From contig NZ_ATYX01000013.1 of assembly GCF_000427905.1 (NCBI RefSeq), positions 1 through 37,549 of the forward strand: DNA of 37,549 nucleotides, in the 5' to 3' direction. Below, piece after piece: positions 17,553-25,581 of this stretch. The stretch's first letter is position 1, and each line of letters starts with the position of its first letter. Source of the stretch: Thermocrispum agreste DSM 44070. Its GTDB lineage: Bacteria; Actinomycetota; Actinomycetes; Mycobacteriales; Pseudonocardiaceae. A program made the translations under genes and the position numbers. The notes below the pieces were generated by a model. The model was not told the origin of the DNA, ran no database searches, and worked only from the letters and a program-made list of their open reading frames with translations.

Positions 17553-18358
17553 CCACGACCGCGTTCCGCCCCGCGACCAGGGCAAACCGGGCCGTCGGAC
17601 CGGATGGTCCGCAGATCGGCTCCCGACCGCCCCTGCGCGGCCTGCTGCCGTTCGTCGCCCTGCTCGTTCTCTGGCAGTTGTTCGGCACGGACGACTCGAC
17701 CTTCTTCCCGCGACCGTCGACCTGGCTCCCCGCGGTCGTCGAGTTCGCCGAGTCAGGTGAACTGGCCACCGCTCTTGCCGGCACCGCGGTCACGTTCACG
17801 GTGGGCCTGCTGCTGGCCACGGCCATCGGTGTCGTCCTCGGTGTGGTGGTGGGCAGCGTCAGGTTCGTCGACCGCATGCTGAACCCGTTCCTGGAATTCG
17901 TCCGAGCCATGCCGTCGTCGGCACAGGTGCCGATCTTCGTGCTCATCCTGGGCTTCACCGAGTCGATGAAGCTCACCGTCGTGGTGCTCACCGCGATGTT
18001 CCCGGTGCTGCTCAGCACCCGTTCCGGCATGCGCGAGATGAATCCGGTGCTGCTCGACGTGGCCAGGACGTTGCACCTGAGTCGCTACGACCGGATCAGG
18101 AAGATCGTCGTGCCTTCGCTGTTCTCCTCGATCCTCACCGGCGTGCGCATCGCGACCCCGGTAGTGCTGATCGTGACGTTGATCGTGGAGATCCTCACTC
18201 AGGTCCCCGGCCTCGGCGGCTCGCTCTCGCTGGCGCAGCAGTACTACCAGACGTCGCTCGCATACGGCCTGATCGTGATCACCACCGTCGTCGCGCTCGG
18301 GGTGAACATCGCGATCGGGCTGATCGACGAGCGCCTGTTCCGGCATCGACGGCGCTGA
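17549..18358 (+). CDS. ABC transporter permease (NitT/TauT family)
   Basis: This 269-residue integral membrane protein has an N-terminal helix (LRGLLPFVALLVLWQLF) and about five further helices. Its EAA-type loop reads DVARTLHLSRYDRIRKIVVP. The phrase FFPRPSTWLPA after the first helix is typical of SsuC/TauC-like permeases. Its ATG overlaps the restored stop codon of the first permease by four bases, so the two would be translationally coupled and form a heterodimeric channel. With the first permease broken, the transporter would be functional only if this subunit can homodimerise or the frameshift is an error. Confidence 0.92.
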   Translation: MTTTAFRPATRANRAVGPDGPQIGSRPPLRGLLPFVALLVLWQLFGTDDSTFFPRPSTWLPAVVEFAESGELATALAGTAVTFTVGLLLATAIGVVLGVVVGSVRFVDRMLNPFLEFVRAMPSSAQVPIFVLILGFTESMKLTVVVLTAMFPVLLSTRSGMREMNPVLLDVARTLHLSRYDRIRKIVVPSLFSSILTGVRIATPVVLIVTLIVEILTQVPGLGGSLSLAQQYYQTSLAYGLIVITTVVALGVNIAIGLIDERLFRHRRR

Positions 18359-18360
18359 CA

Positions 18361-18404
18361 GCGGGCGTCACCGGACCTCGCCGTGCCCGAGAGCCGGTGC
18401 CCGC
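18361..18404 (+). terminator. Bulged GC hairpin after the ABC operon
   Basis: GCGGG (18361-18365) pairs with CCCGC (18400-18404) and CACCGG (18369-18374) with CCGGTG (18394-18399). A 3-base bulge and a 19-base loop remain. It starts two bases after the permease stop codon and has no T tract, as is common for actinobacterial terminators. Confidence 0.6.
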
Positions 18405-18422
18405 CGTCCACCCCTTCGAGCA

Positions 18423-18453
18423 CTGACCCTGGTAGAAGCTTGTGCCTTATGAT
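18423..18453 (+). promoter_or_regulatory. Candidate promoter of the hydroxylase operon
   Basis: A -10-like TATGAT (18448-18453) sits 19 bp after a -35-like CTGACC (18423-18428). It immediately precedes the MarR-type box. The 5' leader to the hydroxylase start would be about 165 bases, which is long; no riboswitch or leader peptide was recognised in it. Confidence 0.4.
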
Positions 18454-18465
18454 TAACTTAAGGTA
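18454..18465 (+). promoter_or_regulatory. Putative MarR box 2 (hydroxylase operon)
   Basis: TAACTTAAGGTA matches TTACTTAAGTAA at 9 of 12 positions. It abuts the candidate -10 hexamer. A weaker second copy, TCACTTACCTTA on the minus strand (about 18475-18486), lies two helical turns downstream. Confidence 0.5.
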
Positions 18466-18625
18466 GGTTTCTGAGTAAGGTAAGTGAGGCCGTCGCCCCG
18501 GGCGTGGAGCGGGGACCGGCGCCGCGTCTCGGTGCGACCAGCGGCGAACGCGGAGCCGCGCGAGCGGACAAGCGGCACCACGGCGGCCGAGCGGGCCGCC
18601 GTTCGTCGGACGCCAGAGGATTGAG

Positions 18626-20146
18626 ATGACACGGTCAGGCAAGGAATACATTCGCGGCCTTCGCAATGATCGACGTGTCTTCGTCGACGGGGAATACGTG
18701 TCGGACGTGACCACGCATCCGGCATTCGCCGGGGCGGTGCGTTCGATCGCACGCGTCTACGACATGGCGCATGACGAGGCCAACCGGGACGTGATGACGT
18801 TTCCTTCGCCCACCACCGGCGAGCCGGTCAACATGTCGTTCCTGATCCCCCGCAGCGAGGACGACTTGCGGCGCCGCCGGATCGCGCTGCGCAAACTCGC
18901 CGAAGTGACCGGCGGCTTGATCGGCCGCGGTCCCGAGCACGTGGCCGGCTTTCTCAGCGGATGGGCTGCCCGGCCTGACGTCTTCGCCGCCGCGGGAGAG
19001 GAGTTCGGCGAACGCATCACCCGGTTCTACGAGTACGTGCGGGACAACGATCTGTATTGCACCTACACCATCGTTCCGCCGCAGATCGACCGCAGTAAGC
19101 CCGCGCACCAGCAGGAAGACCCGCATCTGTACGCCGGGGTGAAAGAGGAGCGCGCGGACGGCATCGTCATCAAGGGCGCGCAGATGCTCGGCACCGGTGC
19201 GGCCGTGTCGGACTACCTGGTGCTGTCGTGCATCGTGCCGCTGCAGGAGGGCGACGACGACTACGCAATCTCGGTCGCCGTGCCGCTGAACGCGCCGGGG
19301 TTGAAGGTCTACTCACGCCGGAGTTACGCGGCGGCCGCGTCCAGCATGTTCGACTACCCGCTGGCCACCCGATTCGACGAGACCGATTCGCTGATCGTCT
19401 TCGACGACGTTTTCGTGCCGTGGGAGCGGGTGTTCATCTACCGCAACCGGCAGGTCACCGCCGACCAATGGAACAAGACACCGGCCCACCTGCTCGGTAA
19501 CAACCAGGCGCAGGTCCGGTTCTCGGTCAAGCTCGACCTGCTTGCCGGGCTGGCCATGCGGATCGCGGAGATGAACGGGTCCGCGAAGTTCCCCCCGGTG
19601 CGCGGCACGCTCGGCGAGATCGCCGCCCACGCCGCGATGGTGTCCGGGCTGGTCGCCGCGCAGGAACAGAACTGCGAGATCGACGACTTCGGCGTCGCCT
19701 GGCCCGGTCGCGCGGAGTGCTTCGCGGTGCAAACGCTGCAGTCGCAGTTCTACCCGAAACTGCTGCAACTGCTGCGTGATCTGTGCGGTGGCGGGCTCAT
19801 CCAGCTCCCGTCGTCGGCACGGGACTACGACCACCCGGAGGCGGGAGCGGACTTGCGCCGGTACGTCCAGTCGCCCGGCTGGGAGAGCGAGCAGCGCGTC
19901 AAGCTCCTCAAGCTGGCGTGGGACCTGATCGGTTCGGAGTTCGCGGGCAGGCACGAGCAGTACGAGATGTTCTACGCGGGCGCGCCGTTCTTGGTCCGCT
20001 CCCGGATGGCCCAGGTCTACGACTTCCGACGCGCGGGCGGCCTGCTGGACAGCCTCATGTCGGGCTACGACCGCAACGGCCCGACCGACGGCCGTCTCGA
20101 CGGCCAGGTCGAGAAGGTCGAAGCCGCCGAGACCGTCGACGCGTAG
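18626..20146 (+). CDS. HpaB-type FADH2-dependent aromatic monooxygenase
   Basis: This 506-residue protein belongs to the 4-hydroxyphenylacetate 3-hydroxylase (HpaB) family, the oxygenase half of two-component flavin monooxygenases. Family features include the N-terminal SGKEYIRGLRNDRRVFVDGE, a central acyl-CoA-dehydrogenase-like fold with the FAD-site stretch IVIKGAQMLGTGAAVSDY, VFDDVFVPWERVF, and a helical C-terminal domain (CGGGLIQLPSS). It needs reduced FAD from a reductase; the HpaC-like gene in the same island is the obvious partner. The start ATG follows AGAGGA. Members of this family hydroxylate phenols but also heteroaromatics such as pyrrole-2-carboxylate, so the substrate remains open. 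Confidence 0.9.
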   Translation: MTRSGKEYIRGLRNDRRVFVDGEYVSDVTTHPAFAGAVRSIARVYDMAHDEANRDVMTFPSPTTGEPVNMSFLIPRSEDDLRRRRIALRKLAEVTGGLIGRGPEHVAGFLSGWAARPDVFAAAGEEFGERITRFYEYVRDNDLYCTYTIVPPQIDRSKPAHQQEDPHLYAGVKEERADGIVIKGAQMLGTGAAVSDYLVLSCIVPLQEGDDDYAISVAVPLNAPGLKVYSRRSYAAAASSMFDYPLATRFDETDSLIVFDDVFVPWERVFIYRNRQVTADQWNKTPAHLLGNNQAQVRFSVKLDLLAGLAMRIAEMNGSAKFPPVRGTLGEIAAHAAMVSGLVAAQEQNCEIDDFGVAWPGRAECFAVQTLQSQFYPKLLQLLRDLCGGGLIQLPSSARDYDHPEAGADLRRYVQSPGWESEQRVKLLKLAWDLIGSEFAGRHEQYEMFYAGAPFLVRSRMAQVYDFRRAGGLLDSLMSGYDRNGPTDGRLDGQVEKVEAAETVDA

Positions 20147-20158
20147 CGAGGAGCCCGG

Positions 20159-21082
20159 ATGCGCATCGGCCTGCCAGACCTGGTGTCCAACTCCTACTTC
20201 CCGGCGATCGCGGCCGTGCAACTCGGCTTCCTCGAACAGGAAGGGATCGACGCCGAGATCGAGCTGATCTTCCCGGTCACCGACGCCGCGGTGGCGCTGC
20301 GCGAGCGGCGGATCGACTTTCTCGCCGGCGCGGCGCACGCGCCGCTGTACGGTTTCCCGGGCTGGGACGGCGCGAAGCTGGTCGCCGCCCTGTCCCACAA
20401 CACGTACTGGTTCCTGGTGGTGCGGTCGGATCTCGGCGTGGGCCGCGGCGACCTGTCAGCCCTGTCCGGACTGCGCATCGGGGCCGCCCCGGGAGTCGGC
20501 GAAGCGCTGGGTCGGCTGTTCCGGCTCAACGGCATCGACCCGGACACGGCCGGGATCACCATCGCGCCGGTACCGGGCACCAGCGGGGCCGGGGTGTCGT
20601 TCGGCGTGACCGCCGCGGAAGCGCTGCGGGCAGGCACGATCGACGCGTCCTGGGCGAACGGCATGGGCGCCGAAGTGGCGGTGCGCACCGGTGCCGGAAC
20701 CGTGGTGGTGGATGCTCGGCGAGACGGCGGCCCAGGGGCCCAGCAGACATTTCCCGCGCTGTCGACGACCGAGCACTTGATCGACTCCGAACCGGAAACG
20801 GTGGCAGCCGTGGTGCGCGGCCTGGTCGCGGCACAAGAAGCGTTGCGGCGCGACCCGTCGCTGGCCACGCAGGCCGGCAAGGATCTGTTCCCCGAGATGG
20901 AGAACTCGCTGATCGCGGACCTCATCGCGCGTGATCGGACTTTCTACCTCCCGGCGATCAGCAACGACGAAGTCACCGCGCTGCACGCTTTCGCCTCGGA
21001 CATCGGCCTGCTCGATCACCGACCGTCGTACGCGCAGGCCGTGGCGACCCAGTTCGCGCCGCTGTGGTCCCGGCAGGAGTAA
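20159..21082 (+). CDS. SBP-like (NMT1/THI5-type) protein without signal peptide
   Basis: The product is 307 residues with the type II periplasmic-binding-protein fold of NitT/TauT SBPs: an opening MRIGLPDLVSNSYFPAI, a GFLEQEGIDAEIELI strand-helix unit, and a domain switch near ALSGLRIGAAPGVGE. The N-terminus begins directly with the first beta strand, with no signal peptide or lipobox, so the protein should stay in the cytoplasm. Similar folds serve as enzymes (for example the desulfinase DszB and chorismate dehydratase MqnA), so a catalytic or sensory role in the pathway is plausible. It lies 12 bases after the hydroxylase stop with GAGGAG as RBS. The substrate is unknown. Confidence 0.75.
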   Translation: MRIGLPDLVSNSYFPAIAAVQLGFLEQEGIDAEIELIFPVTDAAVALRERRIDFLAGAAHAPLYGFPGWDGAKLVAALSHNTYWFLVVRSDLGVGRGDLSALSGLRIGAAPGVGEALGRLFRLNGIDPDTAGITIAPVPGTSGAGVSFGVTAAEALRAGTIDASWANGMGAEVAVRTGAGTVVVDARRDGGPGAQQTFPALSTTEHLIDSEPETVAAVVRGLVAAQEALRRDPSLATQAGKDLFPEMENSLIADLIARDRTFYLPAISNDEVTALHAFASDIGLLDHRPSYAQAVATQFAPLWSRQE

Positions 21083-21132
21083 GGTCCGCCCGCCCTGCTC
21101 GTCGCTGTCCGGACTGCGAAAGGCGTTCCTCC

Positions 21133-21774
21133 ATGACCGGCGTGGTGTTCGACGTGATCGGCGGCCCTGCCGTCACCCTGTCCGACTTTCAGCTGGTCAT
21201 CGCCGGCTACACCGCACGCGACCAGGACGCCCTGCGCGCCCACGTCAACGAACTGGCCGCGATCGGTATCCCGGCACCCGAGTCGGTGCCGAGCTTCTGC
21301 CCGATCCCAGCGGGTCTGCTCACCCACTCGGCCGAGATCACCGTGGCCGGCGCGCGGACCTCCGGCGAGGCCGAGCCGGTGCTCGTCCGACACGACGGAC
21401 GGCTGTATCTGACGGTCGGGTCCGACCACACCGATCGCGACCTGCAGCGCACCAGCCTGTTCGAGGCGAAGGCGGCCTGCGCGAAGCCGGTGTCGCGGGT
21501 GGTCGTGCCGCTGTCGCCGGACGTCGACTGGGACTCCATCGAGCTCGCATCGCGGTGCGACGGGCACCGTTACCAGGAGGGACGCCTGACCGAGCTGCTC
21601 CCGCCGGTGGAGACTCTCGAGCGTTTCCCGGCCGACGGCGACGTCGTGCTGTTCTGCGGCACGCTTCCGCTGCTCGACGGTCAGTTCGTCGCCGGGCACG
21701 AGTGGGAAATGACGCTGGCGATGCCCCATCAACAGCCACTGAGCGTGGCTTACCGCGTCACCCAGCGAACCTAG
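21133..21774 (+). CDS. DUF2848 family protein (putative hydrolase)
   Basis: This 213-residue protein matches my recollection of the DUF2848 family, whose hallmark is a GSDHTDR motif followed by a conserved KxxCxKPV segment; both are present here (VGSDHTDRDLQ and KAACAKPVSRVV). The fold is thought to be related to fumarylacetoacetate hydrolase-like proteins, but no reaction is established. I chose the ATG at 21133, preceded by AAAGG; an upstream GTG would overlap the preceding gene. It sits between the SBP-like gene and the MFS gene in one operon with the HpaB-type monooxygenase, which suggests it acts on a ring-opened or hydroxylated intermediate. Confidence 0.7.
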   Translation: MTGVVFDVIGGPAVTLSDFQLVIAGYTARDQDALRAHVNELAAIGIPAPESVPSFCPIPAGLLTHSAEITVAGARTSGEAEPVLVRHDGRLYLTVGSDHTDRDLQRTSLFEAKAACAKPVSRVVVPLSPDVDWDSIELASRCDGHRYQEGRLTELLPPVETLERFPADGDVVLFCGTLPLLDGQFVAGHEWEMTLAMPHQQPLSVAYRVTQRT

Positions 21775-21790
21775 TTCGAGCGAAGTCGCC

Positions 21791-23227
21791 ATGCCCCTCC
21801 GAGCCCGGATCACCCGCCACCTGCCGTTCGTGGTGGTGGCATCCAGCGCCACTCTGATCACGGCCGATTTCGCCAAGATCGGGCTGGCCGTTCCGGGCAT
21901 CGAGCAGTACCTGGGCGCCGACCAGGTCGACGTGCAGATCGTGCTCAGCGGCTACTTGCTGGCGTTCGCGTTGTCCCTGGCCGTGGCCGGACGGCTGGGG
22001 GACCTCTGGTCGCACAAGGCGATGTTCGTCATCGGCATCGCCGCGTCAACCGCAGGCAGCGTGCTGTGCGCTCTCGCCTGGTCACCGCTGGTGCTGGACA
22101 TCGGGCGGCTGGTGATGGGTGCGGCCGCCGGGGTGGTCATCGCCCAGACCATGAGCTTCATCCAGCTGCTGTATCGCGGCCGGGCTCGCGGTCATGCGCT
22201 GGGCATCTACGCGGCGGGGATCGGCATCACCAACGCGATCCTCCCGCTGGCCACCGGGGCACTGATGACACTCGGGCCGCCGGAGTCTGCTTGGCGCTGG
22301 ATCTTCTGGATCAATGTGCCGCCGTACGCCCTGGCAATCCCCGCCACGGCGCTGCTCCCGGCACGCCGTCGACCCACAGCGCGGGGAGGCTTCGATCTGG
22401 TCGGGTTGGCGTTGCTGGGCCTGGCCACGCTCGGGCTGATGCTGCCGTTCGTCCTCACCTCCACGTTCGGCCCAGGCGGCTGGCACTGGTTGTGGCTCGC
22501 GCTGGCGGCAGCTGCCGGGGCCGCGTTCGTCCGGTGGGAACTGCGCGCCACCGCACGCGGACTGCCGGTGGTGCTGAACATGACCCTGTTGCGGTCGCCG
22601 CCGTTCCGTCACGGGATCTTCGTCGGCGGCGCGTACTTCGGCGCGTTCCAGGCCGCGTTGTTGATGTTGCTGCTGTACCTCCAGCAGGGCCTGCACCGCA
22701 CACCGGTGGCCGCCGGTCTGATCGTCATGGCGTTCACACTGGGCAGCGCGCTCAGCTCCCTGCGCAGCGGCCGGCTCGTGCATACCCACGGAACCCGCGT
22801 GGTGACCATCGGACTCACCGGGGTGCTGGTCTGCACCGGGCTCGTCGCCGCGGCGACCGCGCTGCCCGACCGCTACGGGATCCCCGGGTTGGTCATCCCG
22901 CTGCTGGTCATGGGCGTGTTCAGCGGTTTGGTGATCGCACCGAACCTCACGCTCGTGCTGCGACACGTGCCCGCACCGCAGAGCGGAGTCGCCGGCGCGC
23001 TGGTCCAGCTGATGCAGCGCATGGGCGCCACCGCCGGGGTCGCCATCGCCATGAGCATCTACCACCTGACGCTGGCCGCCGGTGCCGCCACCGATGGCCG
23101 GACACAGCACTCGCTGGCGTTCCGCAACGGCATGATCTCCGTCGGCTTCTTCGTGGTGTGCGCGCTGGTCTCCAGCGTGCTGGCCGGCCGTGGCAGCCGT
23201 CGCGAGGAAAATCCAGTACTCTACTAA
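21791..23227 (+). CDS. MFS transporter (DHA2-like, 14 TM)
   Basis: This 478-residue protein has about fourteen hydrophobic helices. GRLGDLWSHKAMFVIG is the loop 2-3 motif A (G-x-x-x-D-R/K-x-G-R/K type), and the segment GRLVMGAAAGVVIAQTM resembles motif C-like sequence of DHA2 exporters. It is the last gene of the hydroxylase operon, 16 bases after the DUF2848 gene. It might import the substrate, or export a toxic intermediate or end product. Its stop codon lies one base before the third MarR-type box. Confidence 0.88.
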   Translation: MPLRARITRHLPFVVVASSATLITADFAKIGLAVPGIEQYLGADQVDVQIVLSGYLLAFALSLAVAGRLGDLWSHKAMFVIGIAASTAGSVLCALAWSPLVLDIGRLVMGAAAGVVIAQTMSFIQLLYRGRARGHALGIYAAGIGITNAILPLATGALMTLGPPESAWRWIFWINVPPYALAIPATALLPARRRPTARGGFDLVGLALLGLATLGLMLPFVLTSTFGPGGWHWLWLALAAAAGAAFVRWELRATARGLPVVLNMTLLRSPPFRHGIFVGGAYFGAFQAALLMLLLYLQQGLHRTPVAAGLIVMAFTLGSALSSLRSGRLVHTHGTRVVTIGLTGVLVCTGLVAAATALPDRYGIPGLVIPLLVMGVFSGLVIAPNLTLVLRHVPAPQSGVAGALVQLMQRMGATAGVAIAMSIYHLTLAAGAATDGRTQHSLAFRNGMISVGFFVVCALVSSVLAGRGSRREENPVLY

Positions 23228-23228
23228 C

Positions 23229-23240
23229 TTACTTTAGTGT
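23229..23240 (+). promoter_or_regulatory. Putative MarR box 3 (ThDP enzyme operon)
   Basis: TTACTTTAGTGT matches TTACTTAAGTAA at 9 of 12 positions. It lies in the 35-bp gap between the MFS stop and the ThDP enzyme start. No clear -35/-10 pair was found, so transcription may also read through from upstream. Confidence 0.45.
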
Positions 23241-23262
23241 GCTATCGCGGACGGAGAAACAC

Positions 23263-24986
23263 GTGGCCGAGACACGGTTCGGCGGAGACCTGGTCGTCGG
23301 CGCGCTCGCCGAGCTCGGCATCGAATACGCGGCGATCAATCCCGGCGCCTCGTTCCGCGGCATCCACGAGTCGCTCGTCGCCCTGGGCAAGCCGGAACTG
23401 ATCCTCGCCCTGCACGAGAACGTCGCGGTGGCGGCGGCCGACGGCTACGCACGATCCGCGCAGCGCCCGATGGCCGTCGTCCTGCACAACCTCGTCGGGC
23501 TGCAAAGCGGCGCGATGGGCATCTTCAACGCGTGGGCCAACCAGTCACCGATGGTGGTCATCGGCGGCTCGGGACCCGCCGATGCGGCGACCCGCCGGCC
23601 GTGGATCGACTGGGTCCACAGCGCTCGCCAACAGGTGCTGGTAGCCCGTGATCACCTGAAGTGGGACGACCAGCCGGCGAGCCTGGCGGCCTTGCCGGAC
23701 AGCATCTTCCGCGCCCACCGCATCGCCACGACCGTGCCGTACGGGCCGACCTACGTGTCGGTCGACATCGCGCTCCAGGAGGCCGAACTCGCGCCCGAGC
23801 AGGTCGCGCTGCTCAAGGCACCAGCCGGCCAGGCGCGCGGCAACGCCCTCACCGCGCCGCCCACCGAGCTGGAGGACATCGCCGATCGGCTGGTGCGCGC
23901 GGACAATCCCGTGCTGGTCGCAGACAACACCGGTAAGGACAAGCGGGCCTACGACGCCTTGGTCCGGCTGGCCGAATTGCTCGCCGCCCCGGTCGTCGAC
24001 CTGCAGGCGCGTCACAACTTCCCGACCGGACACTGGGCGGACTGCACGCCTGCCCGCAGCGAGGTCCTGGCGGACGCCGACGTCGTCCTGGTGCTCGACC
24101 CACGAGACCTGATGCACGCGATCGGCGCTGTCGACCACATCGCGCACGGCTACCGGCCGCTGGTCCGCCCGGAAGCAGACGTGATCTGCATCAGCACAAA
24201 CCAGCTGATGCTGCGCGGATTCCTCGACTACTGCGGCCCGACCGGGGACGCGTTCGACGTGCTGGCGGACACGACCGAGTGCCTGCCCGTGCTGGCTGAC
24301 TTGGTTTCCGAGGGAGCCGGCGATCGACAGGACCGCCGGAAGAAGCTCGCCGCATACACCCGCACCCTGCATCCAGCCCCGGCGGCTACGGTCGGCGAGT
24401 CGGGCGAGTTCTCCCAACCGTCGGTGAGCCGGTCGGTGTTCGAGGCGGTTCGGCACGGGCCGTGGGAGCTGGCCAACGGGCACATGCGCGGGGCCGTCCG
24501 CTCCACGTGGGAGTTGACCAGATTCAACAGCCACCTCGGCCGCAATGTCGGCGCCGGGCTCGGCTACGGCATCGGCGTCTCCATCGGTGCGGCGCTGGCC
24601 CACCGCGGCGACGACACCGTGATCGTGAACCTGCAGAACGACGGGGACCTGCTCTACACGCCGTCCGGGCTGTGGACCGCCGCGAAATACGACCTGCCGA
24701 TCCTGACCGTGGTGATCAACAACCGCACCTACGCGCAGGACCGCATGCACCAAACGGTGACGGCCAGAAGCGCTCGCGGCCACTCGATCACGCCAGCGTG
24801 GGGATCGACATCGACGAGCCCGCGGTCGACTTCGCCGCGCTCGGTCGCTCGCAGGGGGTGGAGTCGTGGTCGCCCACCGAGCCGGACGAGTTCGAGAAAG
24901 CGCTGACCACGGCGGTGGCGGCCTGTCGTGACGAACGCAGGCCGACCCTGGTCGAGGTCGTGGTGCCCAAGGGGGTGCAGACATGA
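23263..24986 (+). pseudogene. Benzoylformate decarboxylase-like ThDP enzyme, frameshifted by a one-base loss
   Basis: The protein has the three-domain layout of ThDP 2-oxo-acid decarboxylases: an N-terminal domain with the cofactor-activating Glu52 (LHENVAVAAADGYAR), a central domain, and a C-terminal domain with the ThDP motif NDGD (Asp460-Gly461-Asp462) ending at Asn486-Asn487. Frame 1 loses similarity after TVTARS near 24771, while frame 3 continues with DHASVGIDIDEPAVDFAALG and ends PTLVEVVVPKGVQT. Adding one base near 24771 gives an uninterrupted 574-residue enzyme. The start is a GTG with GGAGA upstream. As written, the C-terminal ~70 residues are lost. It presumably decarboxylates or carboligates a 2-oxo acid late in the pathway. 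Confidence 0.85.
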
Positions 24987-25549
24987 CCTTGCAGACCGTC
25001 TCCGTGGACGCGAACGGATTCCGCGCCGCGCTGGGCAATTTCGCCTCCAGCGTCAACGTGATCACCATGACCGACGACGACGGACGACCGCTGGGCATGA
25101 CGGCCACGGCGTTCTCGTCGGTCTCGATCGATCCGCTGCTGATCCTGGTGTGCATCAACCGCTCGACCAGGACGTACCAGCACATCGCGGCGCGCAGGGT
25201 GTTCGGCGTGAACATCCTGGGCGCGGTCGCCCGCGACATCTCCGATTACTGCGCCCGCGCCGGCGCGGACAAGAACCTCGACCCACGCTGGCTCGTGCAG
25301 CACTCGCAGTGGCGCGCCCCCGCGCTGGGCGGCGCCCTCGCCTTCCTCGATTGCGAGGTCGAGCAGGACATACCCGCGGGGACGCACGCTGTGCTCATCG
25401 GAGCCGTTCGCGGCATCGGCCTGAATCCGGCCGCGTCGGCCCACGAGCCGTTGGTCTATTTCCAGGGGGAGTACCGGCCGCTGCTCAACCGCATGCGCTA
25501 CCCGAAGCCGGACGACCTGCCGGTGTTGCTCGCCGACCACTTCAGCTGA
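24983..25549 (+). CDS. HpaC-type NAD(P)H:flavin oxidoreductase
   Basis: This 188-residue flavin reductase-like protein carries the family pattern FRAALGNFASSVNVITM, then GMTATAFSSVSIDPLLILVC with the flavin-binding Ser/Thr-rich turn, and FGVNILG. Late residues include VYFQGEYRPL. It supplies reduced flavin to a partner monooxygenase, most likely the HpaB-type enzyme of the upstream operon. Its ATG overlaps the ThDP gene stop (ATGA), with AAGGGGGTG as RBS inside that gene. It is separated from its presumed oxygenase by 4.8 kb, but both genes carry a similar operator upstream. Confidence 0.92.
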   Translation: MTLQTVSVDANGFRAALGNFASSVNVITMTDDDGRPLGMTATAFSSVSIDPLLILVCINRSTRTYQHIAARRVFGVNILGAVARDISDYCARAGADKNLDPRWLVQHSQWRAPALGGALAFLDCEVEQDIPAGTHAVLIGAVRGIGLNPAASAHEPLVYFQGEYRPLLNRMRYPKPDDLPVLLADHFS

Positions 25550-25581
25550 CCGAATGTCGACATATCGATAGCAGGAGAGCC

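Noticed and set aside
22066-23262. Extension of the ThDP enzyme frame back into the MFS gene
   Set aside because: The upstream part is an out-of-frame reading of the MFS transporter. The GTG with GGAGA at 23263 fits the family N-terminus.
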